Source of the DNA: Rhizobium sp. Q54
GTDB taxonomy: Bacteria; Pseudomonadota; Alphaproteobacteria; CADEGL01
Length of the DNA stretch: 36,545 bases
Reading direction: 5' to 3'
Assembly: GCA_945860095.1 (NCBI GenBank)
Contig: CAMAPP010000017.1
Span: 1 to 36,545 of the forward strand
The notes beneath the pieces were generated by a model, which was given only the letters and a program-made list of their open reading frames with translations, searched no databases and had not been told where the DNA came from. Positions 8,011-17,665 of this stretch are shown piece after piece; the stretch's first letter is position 1, and each line of letters starts with the position of its first letter. Both the position numbers and the translations under genes were made by a program.

Positions 8011-9420
8011 CTAGACGCTGTAATACATCTGGTATTCGATGGGATGCGGGGTGTGCTCGAAGGCGTACACCTCCTCCATCTTGAGTGCGAGATAGCCGTC
8101 GATCAGGTCATCGGAGAACACGTCGCCCTTCTTGAGGAAGGCGCGGTCCTTGTCGAGATTGGCGAGCGCCTCGCGCAGCGAGCCGCAGACCTGCGGGACG
8201 TTCTTCAATTCCTCGGGCGGCAGGTCGTAAAGATTCTTGTCCATCGGATCGCCGGGGTGGATGCGGTTCTCGATGCCGTCGAGACCGGCCATCAACATGG
8301 CGGCATAGGCGAGATAGGGATTGGCGGCGGGATCGGGAAAGCGCACCTCGACGCGCTTGCCCTTGGGGCTCGAGACATAGGGAATGCGGCACGAGGCCGA
8401 GCGATTGCGCGCCGAATAGGCGAGCAGCACCGGCGCCTCGAAGCCGGGAATGAGGCGTTTGTAGGAATTGGTCGAGGGATTGGTGAAGGCGTTCAGCGAC
8501 TTGGCGTGCTTGATGATGCCGCCGATGTAATACAGCGCCGTGTCCGACAAATCGGCATAGCCCGAGCCCGCGAACAGGGGCTTGCCCGATTTCCAGATCG
8601 ACTGGTGGACGTGCATGCCCGAGCCGTTATCGCCCTTGATGGGCTTCGGCATGAAAGTCGCGGATTTGCCGTAATTGTCGGCGACCATGTGGACGCAATA
8701 CTTGTAAATCTGCATCGCATCGGCGCATTTCACGAGGGTTGTGAACTTGATGCCGAGCTCGTGCTGGGAGGGTGCGACTTCGTGGTGGTGCTTTTCGACT
8801 TCGAGGCCCATGTCCTTCATGAAAGACAGCATCTCGGCGCGCAGATCGTTGCCGCCATCGACCGGTGGCACAGGGAAATATCCGCCCTTCACCGGCGGGC
8901 GGTGGCCGCGATTGCCCATCTCGAAGGCCTTGCCCGAGGACCAGGGCGATTCGTCGGATTCGAAACTGACGTGGCAACCCTTCATCGAGACATCGAAGCG
9001 CACGTCGTCGAAGACGAAGAACTCGGCTTCGGGGCCGAAATAGGCCGTGTCGCCGATGCCGCTGGCCTTGAGATAGGCCTCCGAGCGCTTGGCGACCGAG
9101 CGCGGGTCGCGGTTATAGGCTTGGCCGGTCGAGGGTTCGACGACGTCGCAGACGAGGATGAGCTGGGGTTGGGCGGCAAACGGGTCCATCACCGCGCTGG
9201 CGAGGTCCGGCATGAGGATCATGTCGGATTCGTTGATGCCCTTCCAGCCGGCGATGGACGAGCCGTCGAACATGATGCCGTCGGTTAGGATCGCCTCGTC
9301 GATGGTGTCGACGTGCTGGGTGGTGTGCTGCCACTTGCCGCGCGTGTCGGTGAAGCGCAGATCGACGTACTTGACCTGGTTGTCCTTGATGGTCTTCAGC
9401 ACTTTTTCCACGTCGGCCAT
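8011..9420 (-). CDS. glnA: Glutamine synthetase type I (GSI-beta)
   Basis: A 469-aa ATP-dependent ligase that makes glutamine from glutamate and ammonia. It has the usual GSI length and order: beta-grasp N-domain with [17 protein letters not shown], metal and substrate loop [16 protein letters not shown] loop region with [10 protein letters not shown], and [17 protein letters not shown]. Tyr398 in [10 protein letters not shown] is the adenylylation site recognised by GlnE, so the activity is expected to be switched by covalent modification as well as by transcription. The ATG at 9420 follows AGGAG; longer in-frame extensions are not the real start. It lies 67 nt downstream of glnB, presumably in one transcript from the sigma-54 promoter, and ends at an intrinsic terminator. 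Confidence 0.98.
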   Translation of the reverse strand: MADVEKVLKTIKDNQVKYVDLRFTDTRGKWQHTTQHVDTIDEAILTDGIMFDGSSIAGWKGINESDMILMPDLASAVMDPFAAQPQLILVCDVVEPSTGQAYNRDPRSVAKRSEAYLKASGIGDTAYFGPEAEFFVFDDVRFDVSMKGCHVSFESDESPWSSGKAFEMGNRGHRPPVKGGYFPVPPVDGGNDLRAEMLSFMKDMGLEVEKHHHEVAPSQHELGIKFTTLVKCADAMQIYKYCVHMVADNYGKSATFMPKPIKGDNGSGMHVHQSIWKSGKPLFAGSGYADLSDTALYYIGGIIKHAKSLNAFTNPSTNSYKRLIPGFEAPVLLAYSARNRSASCRIPYVSSPKGKRVEVRFPDPAANPYLAYAAMLMAGLDGIENRIHPGDPMDKNLYDLPPEELKNVPQVCGSLREALANLDKDRAFLKKGDVFSDDLIDGYLALKMEEVYAFEHTPHPIEYQMYYSV

Positions 9421-9487
9421 GGCAATCTTTCTCCTGTCGTCTGGAATTGCGGGTTGTGCTCGGCGAGCGTGAAGCCGTCCGGCGATA

Positions 9488-11304
<1,817 letters not shown>

Positions 11305-11310
11305 GCGCCG

Positions 11311-12198
11311 CTACGGCCGTTGTTTTACGGCGCCGGGCGTGCCGTCGCCGTTTTTCGCCGTCACTTGGCAGCGCAGGCCGTGAACGACGGTCGCGCGGCC
11401 GGGGGAGGGAAAATTCGGCGGGCCGGCCGGTCCGAGCCCAGCCGGGCCCATCGGCGGGGGTGGCGGGGTCGTCGGCGAGGCGGCGCCGCCATAGGCAAGA
11501 AGGCGGGAATCATTGCCGCCGATGGCCCAGGTATAGCCGCCGCTGCCGTCGAAATTGCCGTCCGCCCCGGGAGGAATGGGTGGCGCTATCCAAGGTCCCC
11601 AAAAAATCAGCAACCGAACGCCCGCCGCCCCAGGACCGCCATAACTCAAGGCCTGGCCATCGCCGCCATGGGCGAAAACAACGGCGCCATCCATGAAAGC
11701 GATTGCGACCGCTTGTCCGCCATGGCCGCCGTCCTGTCCGTTGCCGCCCGGCGCGGCGGGCACGCCGCCGGTCGCGCCATGGCCCCCCAACGCGACGACG
11801 AGGCCGTCTTCGCCCGCGCCCGCGCACAGCGCGCCGCCGCCATCGGCGCGCGAGGTGGTCGAAGGCGTGCCATTGCCGGCGACGACGATCAATATGGCGC
11901 CGGGCCTTGCGGGCTCGGTCATGCCGGCCGATACGCCGTTGCCGCCGCCCGGCGGGCCGTCCGCGCCCAGAATCACGATGGCGGGAATATTTTGCACCGC
12001 TCCGCCGCCGATGGGCGAAAGCGCCATTACTCCCTCGTCGCGGCGCGTGGCCATGCCGGATGCGGCCATGGCGCTCCGCTCGGGCGCGGATAGGGCGCGT
12101 AGGCGTGGTTCATCGACGATGAACGGGGGCGTGGCCGCCGGATCGAAAACGATGGCGGCGTTCGCCAAAATATCGAGAAAGGCCTGACCGGCGGGCAT
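11311..12198 (-). CDS. Gly-rich low-complexity protein of unknown function
   Basis: A 295-aa protein not recognised as any family. Residues 1-55 are ordinary; after that, short hydrophobic strands (IPAIVILGADG, AILIVVAGNG, DGLVVALGGHG, GAVVFAHGGDG) alternate with runs rich in Gly, Asn, Asp and Ala (GGNGQDGGHGG). This suggests a stacked beta structure with glycine turns. The C-terminal 70 residues are Pro-rich. There is no signal peptide or membrane segment. The ATG at 12198 follows GAGG; an in-frame extension upstream runs into the tRNA gene and is rejected. It converges with the aminotransferase with six bases between stops. It could be a surface or scaffold protein, but export signals are lacking. 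Coding is supported by a long open frame and the ribosome site, not by homology. Confidence 0.6.
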   Translation of the reverse strand: MPAGQAFLDILANAAIVFDPAATPPFIVDEPRLRALSAPERSAMAASGMATRRDEGVMALSPIGGGAVQNIPAIVILGADGPPGGGNGVSAGMTEPARPGAILIVVAGNGTPSTTSRADGGGALCAGAGEDGLVVALGGHGATGGVPAAPGGNGQDGGHGGQAVAIAFMDGAVVFAHGGDGQALSYGGPGAAGVRLLIFWGPWIAPPIPPGADGNFDGSGGYTWAIGGNDSRLLAYGGAASPTTPPPPPMGPAGLGPAGPPNFPSPGRATVVHGLRCQVTAKNGDGTPGAVKQRP

Positions 12199-12210
12199 GT
12201 GAACCTCGGC

Positions 12211-12229
12211 GCAAGATCGCCTATCTTGC
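12211..12229. promoter_or_regulatory. 7-bp inverted repeat before Gly-rich gene
   Basis: GCAAGAT (12211-12217) and ATCTTGC (12223-12229) are perfect inverted arms around 5 nt, 12 nt before the start codon on the minus strand. It could be an operator or a translation-controlling hairpin. Confidence 0.4.
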
Positions 12230-12276
12230 ACCGCTTGCGGGGGCGGCGCCAAGGCCCGGCACGGGCCGCGCGCGGC

Positions 12277-12304
12277 TTGCGCGGGCGGGCGCTTACGCTT
12301 AAAT
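12277..12304 (+). promoter_or_regulatory. Possible sigma-70 promoter for tRNA-His
   Basis: TTGCGC (12277-12282) and TTAAAT (12299-12304) are separated by 16 bases and lie about 50 nt before the tRNA. They are the most AT-rich hexamers of the stretch. This is a weak consensus judgement only. Confidence 0.35.
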
Positions 12305-12316
12305 ACCCTTCGCGCT

Positions 12317-12346
12317 CGACTATCTCGCGCCCGACTATCTCGCGCC
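12317..12346 (+). repeat. 15-bp tandem duplication upstream of tRNA-His
   Basis: CGACTATCTCGCGCC occurs twice back to back (12317-12331, 12332-12346), ending 7 bp before the tRNA. It probably lies in the precursor leader removed by RNase P. It may be a simple slippage duplication. Confidence 0.7.
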
Positions 12347-12353
12347 CAAGTAT

Positions 12354-12431
12354 GGTGTCCATAGCTCAGTTGGTTAGAGCGTCCGGTTGTGGTCCGGAAG
12401 GCCGTCGGTTCAATCCCGTCTGGACACCCCA
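12354..12431 (+). tRNA. tRNA-His (anticodon GTG)
   Basis: A cloverleaf can be drawn by hand. The acceptor GTGTCCA (12355-12361) pairs with TGGACAC (12421-12427). There is an extra G-1 at 12354 opposite C73 at 12428, then encoded CCA (12429-12431). The D stem is GCTC/GAGC, the anticodon stem TCCGG/CCGGA, and the loop TTGTGGT gives anticodon GTG. The T arm is GTCGG-TTCAATC-CCGTC with one U-U mismatch. The genomic G-1 and C73 are the classical histidine identity elements. Confidence 0.96.
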
Positions 12432-12514
12432 ATTTCCCGCAGGCCGATGGGTTCGCCCAGATTGTTCGGGTTTCGCCCCCGAGGACCGGTAAGAAGCGAG
12501 CGAAACAAGAATAG

Positions 12515-12552
12515 CGAAGGCCCGCGCGAGGGAAATCTCGTGCGGGCCTTCG
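12515..12552 (-). terminator. Strong stem-loop terminator downstream of the Ala-rich gene
   Basis: CGAAGGCCCGCGCGAG (12515-12530) pairs with CTCGTGCGGGCCTTCG (12537-12552) over 16 bp with one G-U and a 6-nt loop. It lies 75 nt past the stop of the minus-strand gene and is followed on that strand by a T-rich stretch (CTATTCTTGTTTCG). It may act in both directions, also ending the tRNA-His transcript. Confidence 0.65.
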
Positions 12553-12627
12553 TGATTGGTATTCGTGCCGGGGTTCGCGCGGGGGCAGTCGAGCGGCGCC
12601 GCCCGGAGCGGAACCTCGGGGTTTGGC

Positions 12628-12927
12628 CTAGGTGCCCGAACCCGCCTTCTTCTCTTCCTTCTTCTCTTCCTTCTTCATTTTCTTCGCGACCTTGTCCGCC
12701 TTCGCGTCCTTGGCTGCGGGAGCCGCGGGCGTGGCCGGCGTCGCGGAAGTCGCGGAAGTCGCGGGAGTTGCCGGCGTCGCGGGCTTTGCCGCGCCGCTCG
12801 CCTGGGCGGGCGTACCGGTGGCCGCCGGAGTGGTCGCAGCCGCGGGAACACCGCCCTGCGCCATCGCGAGCGCGGGCACCAGGGCGATCGTCGAGGCGAG
12901 CAGGAGGGACTTCATGGAACGGATCAT
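12628..12927 (-). CDS. Secreted Ala/Pro/Thr-rich small protein with Lys/Glu tail
   Basis: A 99-aa protein with a clear Sec signal peptide (MIRSMKSLLLASTIALVPAL, likely cleaved after AMA at residue 23). The mature part is an extended ATPATPATSATS-like segment, followed by a highly charged Lys/Glu C-terminus (KKMKKEEKKEEKKAG). No domain is recognised. Such low-complexity periplasmic proteins are common in Alphaproteobacteria and usually disordered. The ATG at 12927 follows AAGGAG by 7 nt; an internal ATG at 12915 is possible. It is monocistronic, with the stem-loop downstream. It is divergent from the lipoprotein gene at 13143. Confidence 0.75.
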   Translation of the reverse strand: MIRSMKSLLLASTIALVPALAMAQGGVPAAATTPAATGTPAQASGAAKPATPATPATSATSATPATPAAPAAKDAKADKVAKKMKKEEKKEEKKAGSGT

Positions 12928-13142
12928 TCGAATGCTCCTTGAGGGTTCGATCCCGGCGGGCGTGATGTCCACCGTTGGGTGAAATGTAGCGCGTCGAGCA
13001 TGCACCACGCATGGCCGGGAGATGAAAACTCTGTCATCTACGGCAAAATCGTGACGCACCGGGGCAGGGATGGGATCCGCTATCGACAGTGCCGGTCGGG
13101 CTCCCCAAATATCGAGGCGCGGGGGCTTGGACGAGGACCGGA

Positions 13143-13469
13143 ATGAGGGCGCTCGCGTTTCTTCTGTTCTTGGGCACGGCGCTCGTCGGGTGCGCGCCCC
13201 AGCGTTGGGAGCACGAATCGCTCGGATTCGACGATGCGGCGCGCGATTTGCGCGAATGCACCTTCCATGCCCATGCCGAATCCCGCCGGATCGAATATTA
13301 CGATCCGTGGTTCTTCCACCCGATCTACGCGCGGACGCCGGACGGCCGGCTTGTGGCCATCGCGCCCGATCCCTTGGCTTACCGCCACGAGCAATTCATG
13401 CGCGAAATGCAGCTCAAGAGTTTTTGCATGCGCGCGAAAGGCTATCGCCTGGTGCCCGTACCCGAGTGA
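13143..13469 (+). CDS. Small lipoprotein with CMRAKGY motif
   Basis: A 108-aa protein with a lipoprotein signal peptide ending in the lipobox LVGC (Cys17), so it should be lipid-anchored in the envelope. The mature part has two further cysteines (LRECTF, SFCMRAKGYRLVP), possibly disulfide-linked. The CM-x2-[KR]-GY-x-[LV] ending recurs in the lipoprotein at 15987. The ATG at 13143 follows GAGGA; an in-frame extension upstream would bury the signal peptide. It converges with the crotonase gene, with 18 bases between stops. The function is unknown. Confidence 0.8.
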   Translation: MRALAFLLFLGTALVGCAPQRWEHESLGFDDAARDLRECTFHAHAESRRIEYYDPWFFHPIYARTPDGRLVAIAPDPLAYRHEQFMREMQLKSFCMRAKGYRLVPVPE

Positions 13470-13487
13470 TGCGTCGAGCCTGTCCGG

Positions 13488-14288
13488 TCAGGCGCCCTTC
13501 ACGCCCTTGGTCTTGAAATCGACCTCCCAGTTCTGCGTCGAGCTGACCACGCGCTGAAGGCGGAACATGTGATCGGTTAGGGCATAGGCATTGTCGCTGT
13601 CCAAATCCTCGCAGCGGACGAACACCTCCATCTCGGTGCGAATGGCCATCAGTGGGTGGCGCGCGATGCGCGCGGCTAGGGCGCGGGCGCGCGCCATGAC
13701 GTCCTGGTCGTCCACCACCTCGTTCACCAGATGGATGCGCAGGGCCTCGGCTGCGTCGATGGGGTCGCCGGTCATGACCAGCTTCATCGCCTCCGCGCGC
13801 GGCAAATGGCGATAGATACGCGCCATGCCTGCCGCGCCGCCCATGCCATAGGCGATTTCCGGCAGGCCGAACTTGGCGCTCTTGCCCGCGATCCGCATAT
13901 CGGTCAGGTGCAGCAGGTAGATCATGCCTTGGCCCAGGCACCAGCCCTTCACCGCGCCGATGATCGGCTTGAAGCGCTTCATGCGCAGGATTTCGCGTTC
14001 CCAGCCGGGATAGTTCGGCTCCTCGTCCTCGTTGATGTGCGGATAATAGTGCCGCATCACCCGGTCCTCGCCTTCGAGCGCCTTTCTCGGGGTCTTCAAA
14101 TCGTCGCCCGCGGAGAACGCGCGGTCGCCCGCGCCGGTCAGGATGCCGACCTTGAGATTCCGGTCGCGCTGGAAATCCTGGAGCGCGCGATGGAGCTGTT
14201 TGTGGATTTCGGGGGTGAGCGGGTTGACCTTGCCGTTCTCGATCGTGAAGGTTGCGATCTCGCCATCGGTCTCGTAAATCAGTTTCAT
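13488..14288 (-). CDS. Enoyl-CoA hydratase/isomerase (crotonase) family protein
   Basis: A 266-aa crotonase-fold protein. The first oxyanion-hole segment is AFSAGDDL (57-64), the second is in KGWCLGQG (114-121), and GLPEIAYGMGG (141-151) carries Glu144, the equivalent of the second catalytic glutamate of hydratases. The first catalytic glutamate (normally GGG-x-E-L) is replaced: by alignment to Asp130 the position is Tyr124 in GQGMIYLLHLTD. It may therefore not be a standard hydratase. The ATG at 14288 follows AAGGA by 8 nt. It is divergent from an AMP-forming acyl-CoA ligase 104 bp away, a natural partner that would supply its CoA ester. The substrate is unknown. Confidence 0.87.
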   Translation of the reverse strand: MKLIYETDGEIATFTIENGKVNPLTPEIHKQLHRALQDFQRDRNLKVGILTGAGDRAFSAGDDLKTPRKALEGEDRVMRHYYPHINEDEEPNYPGWEREILRMKRFKPIIGAVKGWCLGQGMIYLLHLTDMRIAGKSAKFGLPEIAYGMGGAAGMARIYRHLPRAEAMKLVMTGDPIDAAEALRIHLVNEVVDDQDVMARARALAARIARHPLMAIRTEMEVFVRCEDLDSDNAYALTDHMFRLQRVVSSTQNWEVDFKTKGVKGA

Positions 14289-14392
14289 CTTCGGGTTCCT
14301 TACGCGGGTGGGACGGACGAGCCTTGCATACCGGAAGCGCCTTGTGAAACCGCGGCCCTCTTCGGTTCGGGTCATTTGATTCGGGAGTAACC

Positions 14393-15961
14393 ATGCTCGG
14401 CAAAGCCACGACGATCCGCCGGACGCTCGAGGAACGGGCGCGCGCGCAGCCCGATCGGCCCTACATGGTGTTCGACGGCCGGATGCTCACGCTTGGCGAG
14501 CTCGACCGGTGCGTGAATCGCCTGGCCAATGGCCTGGCCAAGCTCGGCGTCGCGGCGGGCGACCGGGTCGCGCTCATGCTCGCGAACCACCCCGATCATT
14601 TTTACGCCTTCCTCGCTTGCGCCAAACTGGGCGTCGTCCAGGTGCCCGCGAACATCAATCTGCGCGGCGCCAGCCTCGATTTTTTGTTCCGGCACGCCGA
14701 CCCGCATTTCGTGATCGCCGACGCGGTGTTCGCCGAGCATCTGGTCCCGGCGCTCGCGGGCACGAAGTGCAAGGCGGCGATTTGGCGTGGCGGTTTTGTC
14801 GCGGTTCCGGGCGTTCGTGGCCACGCATTCGACGACGTGATGGCGAGTAGCAATGAGGCGCCGCCGCCCGGATATCCGCGCCCCGACGACGTGCTGTCGC
14901 TCAGCTATACCTCGGGCACCACGGGTCAGCCCAAGGGCGTCATGGTCACGGACGCCATGTTCCGCGCCTCGGCCTTCGGCGCGGTGCGTCTTGGCGCCAT
15001 CGAGCCGGGCGACGTGCTCTATCTCTGGGAACCCTTGTTCCATATCGGCGGCAGCGAGGTGATCGTTCTCGGCGTGTTTTTCGACGTGACCATCGCGTTG
15101 GCCGAGCGCTTCAGCGCCTCGCGGTTTTGGGACGATGTGCGCCGCTGCAAGGCAACCCACATCCACCATTTGGGCGGCATACTCTCGATCCTGATGAAGC
15201 AGCCGCCCCAGCCCAACGACGCCGAGAATCCCGTGCGAGTCGCCTGGGGCGCGGGCGCGCCGGCTCGCATCCGTCAGCAATTCGCCGAACGCTTCAAAGT
15301 TACCGTCACCGAATCCTACGGCATGACCGAATGCTCCTCCATCACGACCGTCAACGCGGGCGGCGATCCCGATGGCGGGGTGGGCAAGCCCATGGAGTAT
15401 TTCGAGGTCCGCATCATCGACGACGCGGGCAAGGCGCTCGGTCCGGGAGAGATGGGCGAGATCGTCGTGCGCGAGAAGGCGCCGGGCTTCATCATGAAGG
15501 GCTATTTCCGCAACAGGGAGGCGACCGAGCGCGCGCTCAAGGACGGCTGGATGCACACGGGCGATCTCGGCAGTCGCGACGCGAACGGGGTCTTTCATTA
15601 TCTCGGACGCAAGAAGGACAGCATGCGCCGGCGCGGCGAAAACGTCTCGGCCTGGGAGGTCGAGCGCGTCATGCTGACCCACCCGGCGGTCGAGGAATGC
15701 GCCGTCGTGGGCGTCGATACCGATGTGGGCGAGCAGGACATCAAGGCCTATGTGAAGCTGGCCTCGGGCGCCAAGCCCGATCCGCTCGACATCGTCAAAT
15801 GGTGCGAGGCGCGCCTCGCCTATTTCCAAGTGCCGCGCTATGTCGCCTTCGTCGAGGGTTTCGCCAAGACTCCGACCGAGCGGGTGCAAAAGGAAAAATT
15901 GTCGAAGCAAATCAACGGCGCCTGGGATCTCGAATCTTCGGGCTACAAGCTCAAGCGCTGA
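14393..15961 (+). CDS. AMP-forming acyl-CoA synthetase (ANL superfamily, CaiC-like)
   Basis: A 522-aa adenylating ligase: acid + ATP + CoA gives acyl-CoA + AMP. The P-loop YTSGTTGQPKG (172-182), A5 ESYGMTE, A7 GWMHTGDLG, A8 hinge LGRKKDSMRRRGENVS and a C-terminal lysine segment (TERVQKEKL) are all present and in order. The length and the RRRGENVSAWEVE segment are close to crotonobetaine/carnitine-CoA ligase-like members, but substrate assignment is only suggestive. The ATG at 14393 follows GGGAG. It shares a promoter region with the divergent crotonase and probably belongs to the same pathway. Confidence 0.92.
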   Translation: MLGKATTIRRTLEERARAQPDRPYMVFDGRMLTLGELDRCVNRLANGLAKLGVAAGDRVALMLANHPDHFYAFLACAKLGVVQVPANINLRGASLDFLFRHADPHFVIADAVFAEHLVPALAGTKCKAAIWRGGFVAVPGVRGHAFDDVMASSNEAPPPGYPRPDDVLSLSYTSGTTGQPKGVMVTDAMFRASAFGAVRLGAIEPGDVLYLWEPLFHIGGSEVIVLGVFFDVTIALAERFSASRFWDDVRRCKATHIHHLGGILSILMKQPPQPNDAENPVRVAWGAGAPARIRQQFAERFKVTVTESYGMTECSSITTVNAGGDPDGGVGKPMEYFEVRIIDDAGKALGPGEMGEIVVREKAPGFIMKGYFRNREATERALKDGWMHTGDLGSRDANGVFHYLGRKKDSMRRRGENVSAWEVERVMLTHPAVEECAVVGVDTDVGEQDIKAYVKLASGAKPDPLDIVKWCEARLAYFQVPRYVAFVEGFAKTPTERVQKEKLSKQINGAWDLESSGYKLKR

Positions 15962-15986
15962 ACCGAGGCGTCGGGGGCGCGGAGAA

Positions 15987-16409
15987 TCAGGGCGCGGGTT
16001 TGGCCGGACCGTCGAGCACGGTATAGCCGCGCTCGGTCATGCAGGCGCGAATGCGCTTGGCCATCGGATCCTCGGCGGCGTTTGCGGCCTTGATGTCGCC
16101 ATGGGCGGACGCGGCCGCCCCGCCTACAACCGCGCCGCCCGCCGCGCCGATGGCGGCTCCTGTGCCCGCGTCGCCCGCGATCGCGCCGCCCAGCGCGCCC
16201 AAGGCGGCACCCGCCACCACGCCGATCACGACGCCCATCGCGATGTCCACTTGGCGCGCGTTCTCGCGGCAGATCAGCAAATCGTAATCGTATTCCGCCT
16301 GCGTCTTGCCCGCCATGTCCACCTTGGGCCGGTATTGCGCGGTGGCGGTGCAAGCCGAAAGCAGCAGAGCAAGGCCCAGAGCGCCGGCGCGGCGAGAACT
16401 TCGTTTCAT
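15987..16409 (-). CDS. Glycine-zipper lipoprotein
   Basis: A 140-aa protein. The signal peptide ends in LLLSAC (Cys20), giving an envelope lipoprotein. A glycine-zipper stretch (VVAGAALGALGGAIAGDAG, then GAAIGAAGGAVVGG) may insert in or lie against the membrane, as in outer-membrane lipoproteins of the YMGG/17-kDa type. The C-terminus IRACMTERGYTVLD repeats the CMxxRGY pattern of the lipoprotein at 13143. The ATG at 16409 follows CGGAG by 7 nt; an upstream in-frame extension would destroy the signal sequence. It converges with the acyl-CoA ligase. Confidence 0.82.
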   Translation of the reverse strand: MKRSSRRAGALGLALLLSACTATAQYRPKVDMAGKTQAEYDYDLLICRENARQVDIAMGVVIGVVAGAALGALGGAIAGDAGTGAAIGAAGGAVVGGAAASAHGDIKAANAAEDPMAKRIRACMTERGYTVLDGPAKPAP

Positions 16410-16458
16410 GAGGCGCTCCGAACGGGGTCGGTCGTCTCGCAAACGCGCAGCGCCGATT

Positions 16459-17652
16459 TCATGCCGCGCGCATGGTGTTGACGAGGCTCCGATAAAAACA
16501 TGCAACACCGTTCTCCCATACCGGAGTCATGCGCGTGCCGATGCCTGCCGCGTCCCGGATCTGGTGGTTTTTGTGGACATAGATGGCGAATGGCACGTCC
16601 TGGGCGAAAACCTCCTTCCAGCTTACCACGCTCTCCTCGCGTGCCTGTGCAAGGGCCGGGTCGTGTGCGGAATCACCAGGATAATAGTGAACGAACGTAA
16701 TGTTCGTGCGGTCGGGGCCGTCGGGCAGGAACAGTCCCATCAGGGCGTGATTGGGCCGAGTCTGGATGGCGCCCACCGGCAGGATGGTGACGAAATGGCT
16801 GCGCGGCTCGGGGGCGTCGGCTTTCAGAATTCGCGGGAAATTGTGATGATAGCCCATCGCCTTTCCGGATTCGCGCGTGTCGCCGTAGATGCGCGCGTTC
16901 GACGTCATGACGTACAGCCCATCGACGCACGCATTGGTATGGTTGTTCTGCCGCACGCCCTGGATGAGCTGGGGATGGGCGAAGGGAATATGGTATTCGT
17001 CGAGCACGGTCTCGACCGCGACCTTCCAATTGCCCTCGTACACGGTCGACCAGCTTTCTGCGCGTACGAGCGGCGAGAGGTCGTAATAGGGCTCGAGCAA
17101 CCTGTCGAGCGGAGCGATATGTTCCTCGAAGGGCGGCGCCTTGCCGTCGATGTTCACGAACAGCATGTCGAGCCATTGGGCGACGTGCACCGGTTTCAAA
17201 TCCGTGTCGCGCGCATCGAAGGCCGGGTCGCGATGGGCGCGTTCGCCGCCGATTTTGGGCGTGGCGATGAGCTTGCCCTCGAGGTCGTAGGTCCAGGAAT
17301 GCCAGCCGCAGGCGAAATGCGCGCGGCCCTTGCACGGCTCGGTCACCACGCGCATCGCCCGATGCCGGCAGACATTGAGGAAGGCGCGGATTTTTCGGTC
17401 CGCGCCGCGCACGAACAGGATGGGCCAGCCGGCGATCTCGACGGGATGGGCGTCGCCCGGTTCGGGGATGTCGGAGGCGAATCCCACCGGGCACCAGATG
17501 CGCGGGAAATAGTCGCGCTGCTCGAGGGCGTAAAATTCGGCGCCGAACACCCGGCCGGGCAGGCCAAGGGCCTGGCCCACGGGGCGGTCGAGCGCCGCCA
17601 AATCCTCGGCGGAAAGAAAATCGGCGATGGTCGAAGCGCGCGCAGCGGTCAT
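16459..17652 (-). CDS. Rieske non-heme iron oxygenase, alpha subunit (copy 1)
   Basis: A 397-aa terminal oxygenase. The Rieske [2Fe-2S] ligands are Cys95-x-His97 (NVCRHRAM) and Cys115-x2-His118 (ACGWHSW). The mononuclear iron site is DEYHIPFAH with His221 and His226, and a C-terminal Asp (AQDVPFA) is the likely third ligand. The family hydroxylates aromatic rings or N/O-demethylates small substrates (betaine, carnitine, stachydrine, vanillate). The ATG at 17652 follows AGGA by 8 nt. It lies 13 nt after the stop of a paralogous Rieske gene, at the end of the small-ORF-ASCH-ASCH-Rieske-Rieske run. No ferredoxin reductase is encoded nearby, so electrons must come from elsewhere. Context favours N-demethylation, but this is inference. 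Confidence 0.92.
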   Translation of the reverse strand: MTAARASTIADFLSAEDLAALDRPVGQALGLPGRVFGAEFYALEQRDYFPRIWCPVGFASDIPEPGDAHPVEIAGWPILFVRGADRKIRAFLNVCRHRAMRVVTEPCKGRAHFACGWHSWTYDLEGKLIATPKIGGERAHRDPAFDARDTDLKPVHVAQWLDMLFVNIDGKAPPFEEHIAPLDRLLEPYYDLSPLVRAESWSTVYEGNWKVAVETVLDEYHIPFAHPQLIQGVRQNNHTNACVDGLYVMTSNARIYGDTRESGKAMGYHHNFPRILKADAPEPRSHFVTILPVGAIQTRPNHALMGLFLPDGPDRTNITFVHYYPGDSAHDPALAQAREESVVSWKEVFAQDVPFAIYVHKNHQIRDAAGIGTRMTPVWENGVACFYRSLVNTMRAA

Positions 17653-17665
17653 GGGGACATCCTGT

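Noticed and set aside
12556-13059. Several overlapping plus- and minus-strand frames across the Ala-rich gene
   Set aside because: Only the minus frame with AAGGAG, a signal peptide and a downstream stem-loop is convincing.
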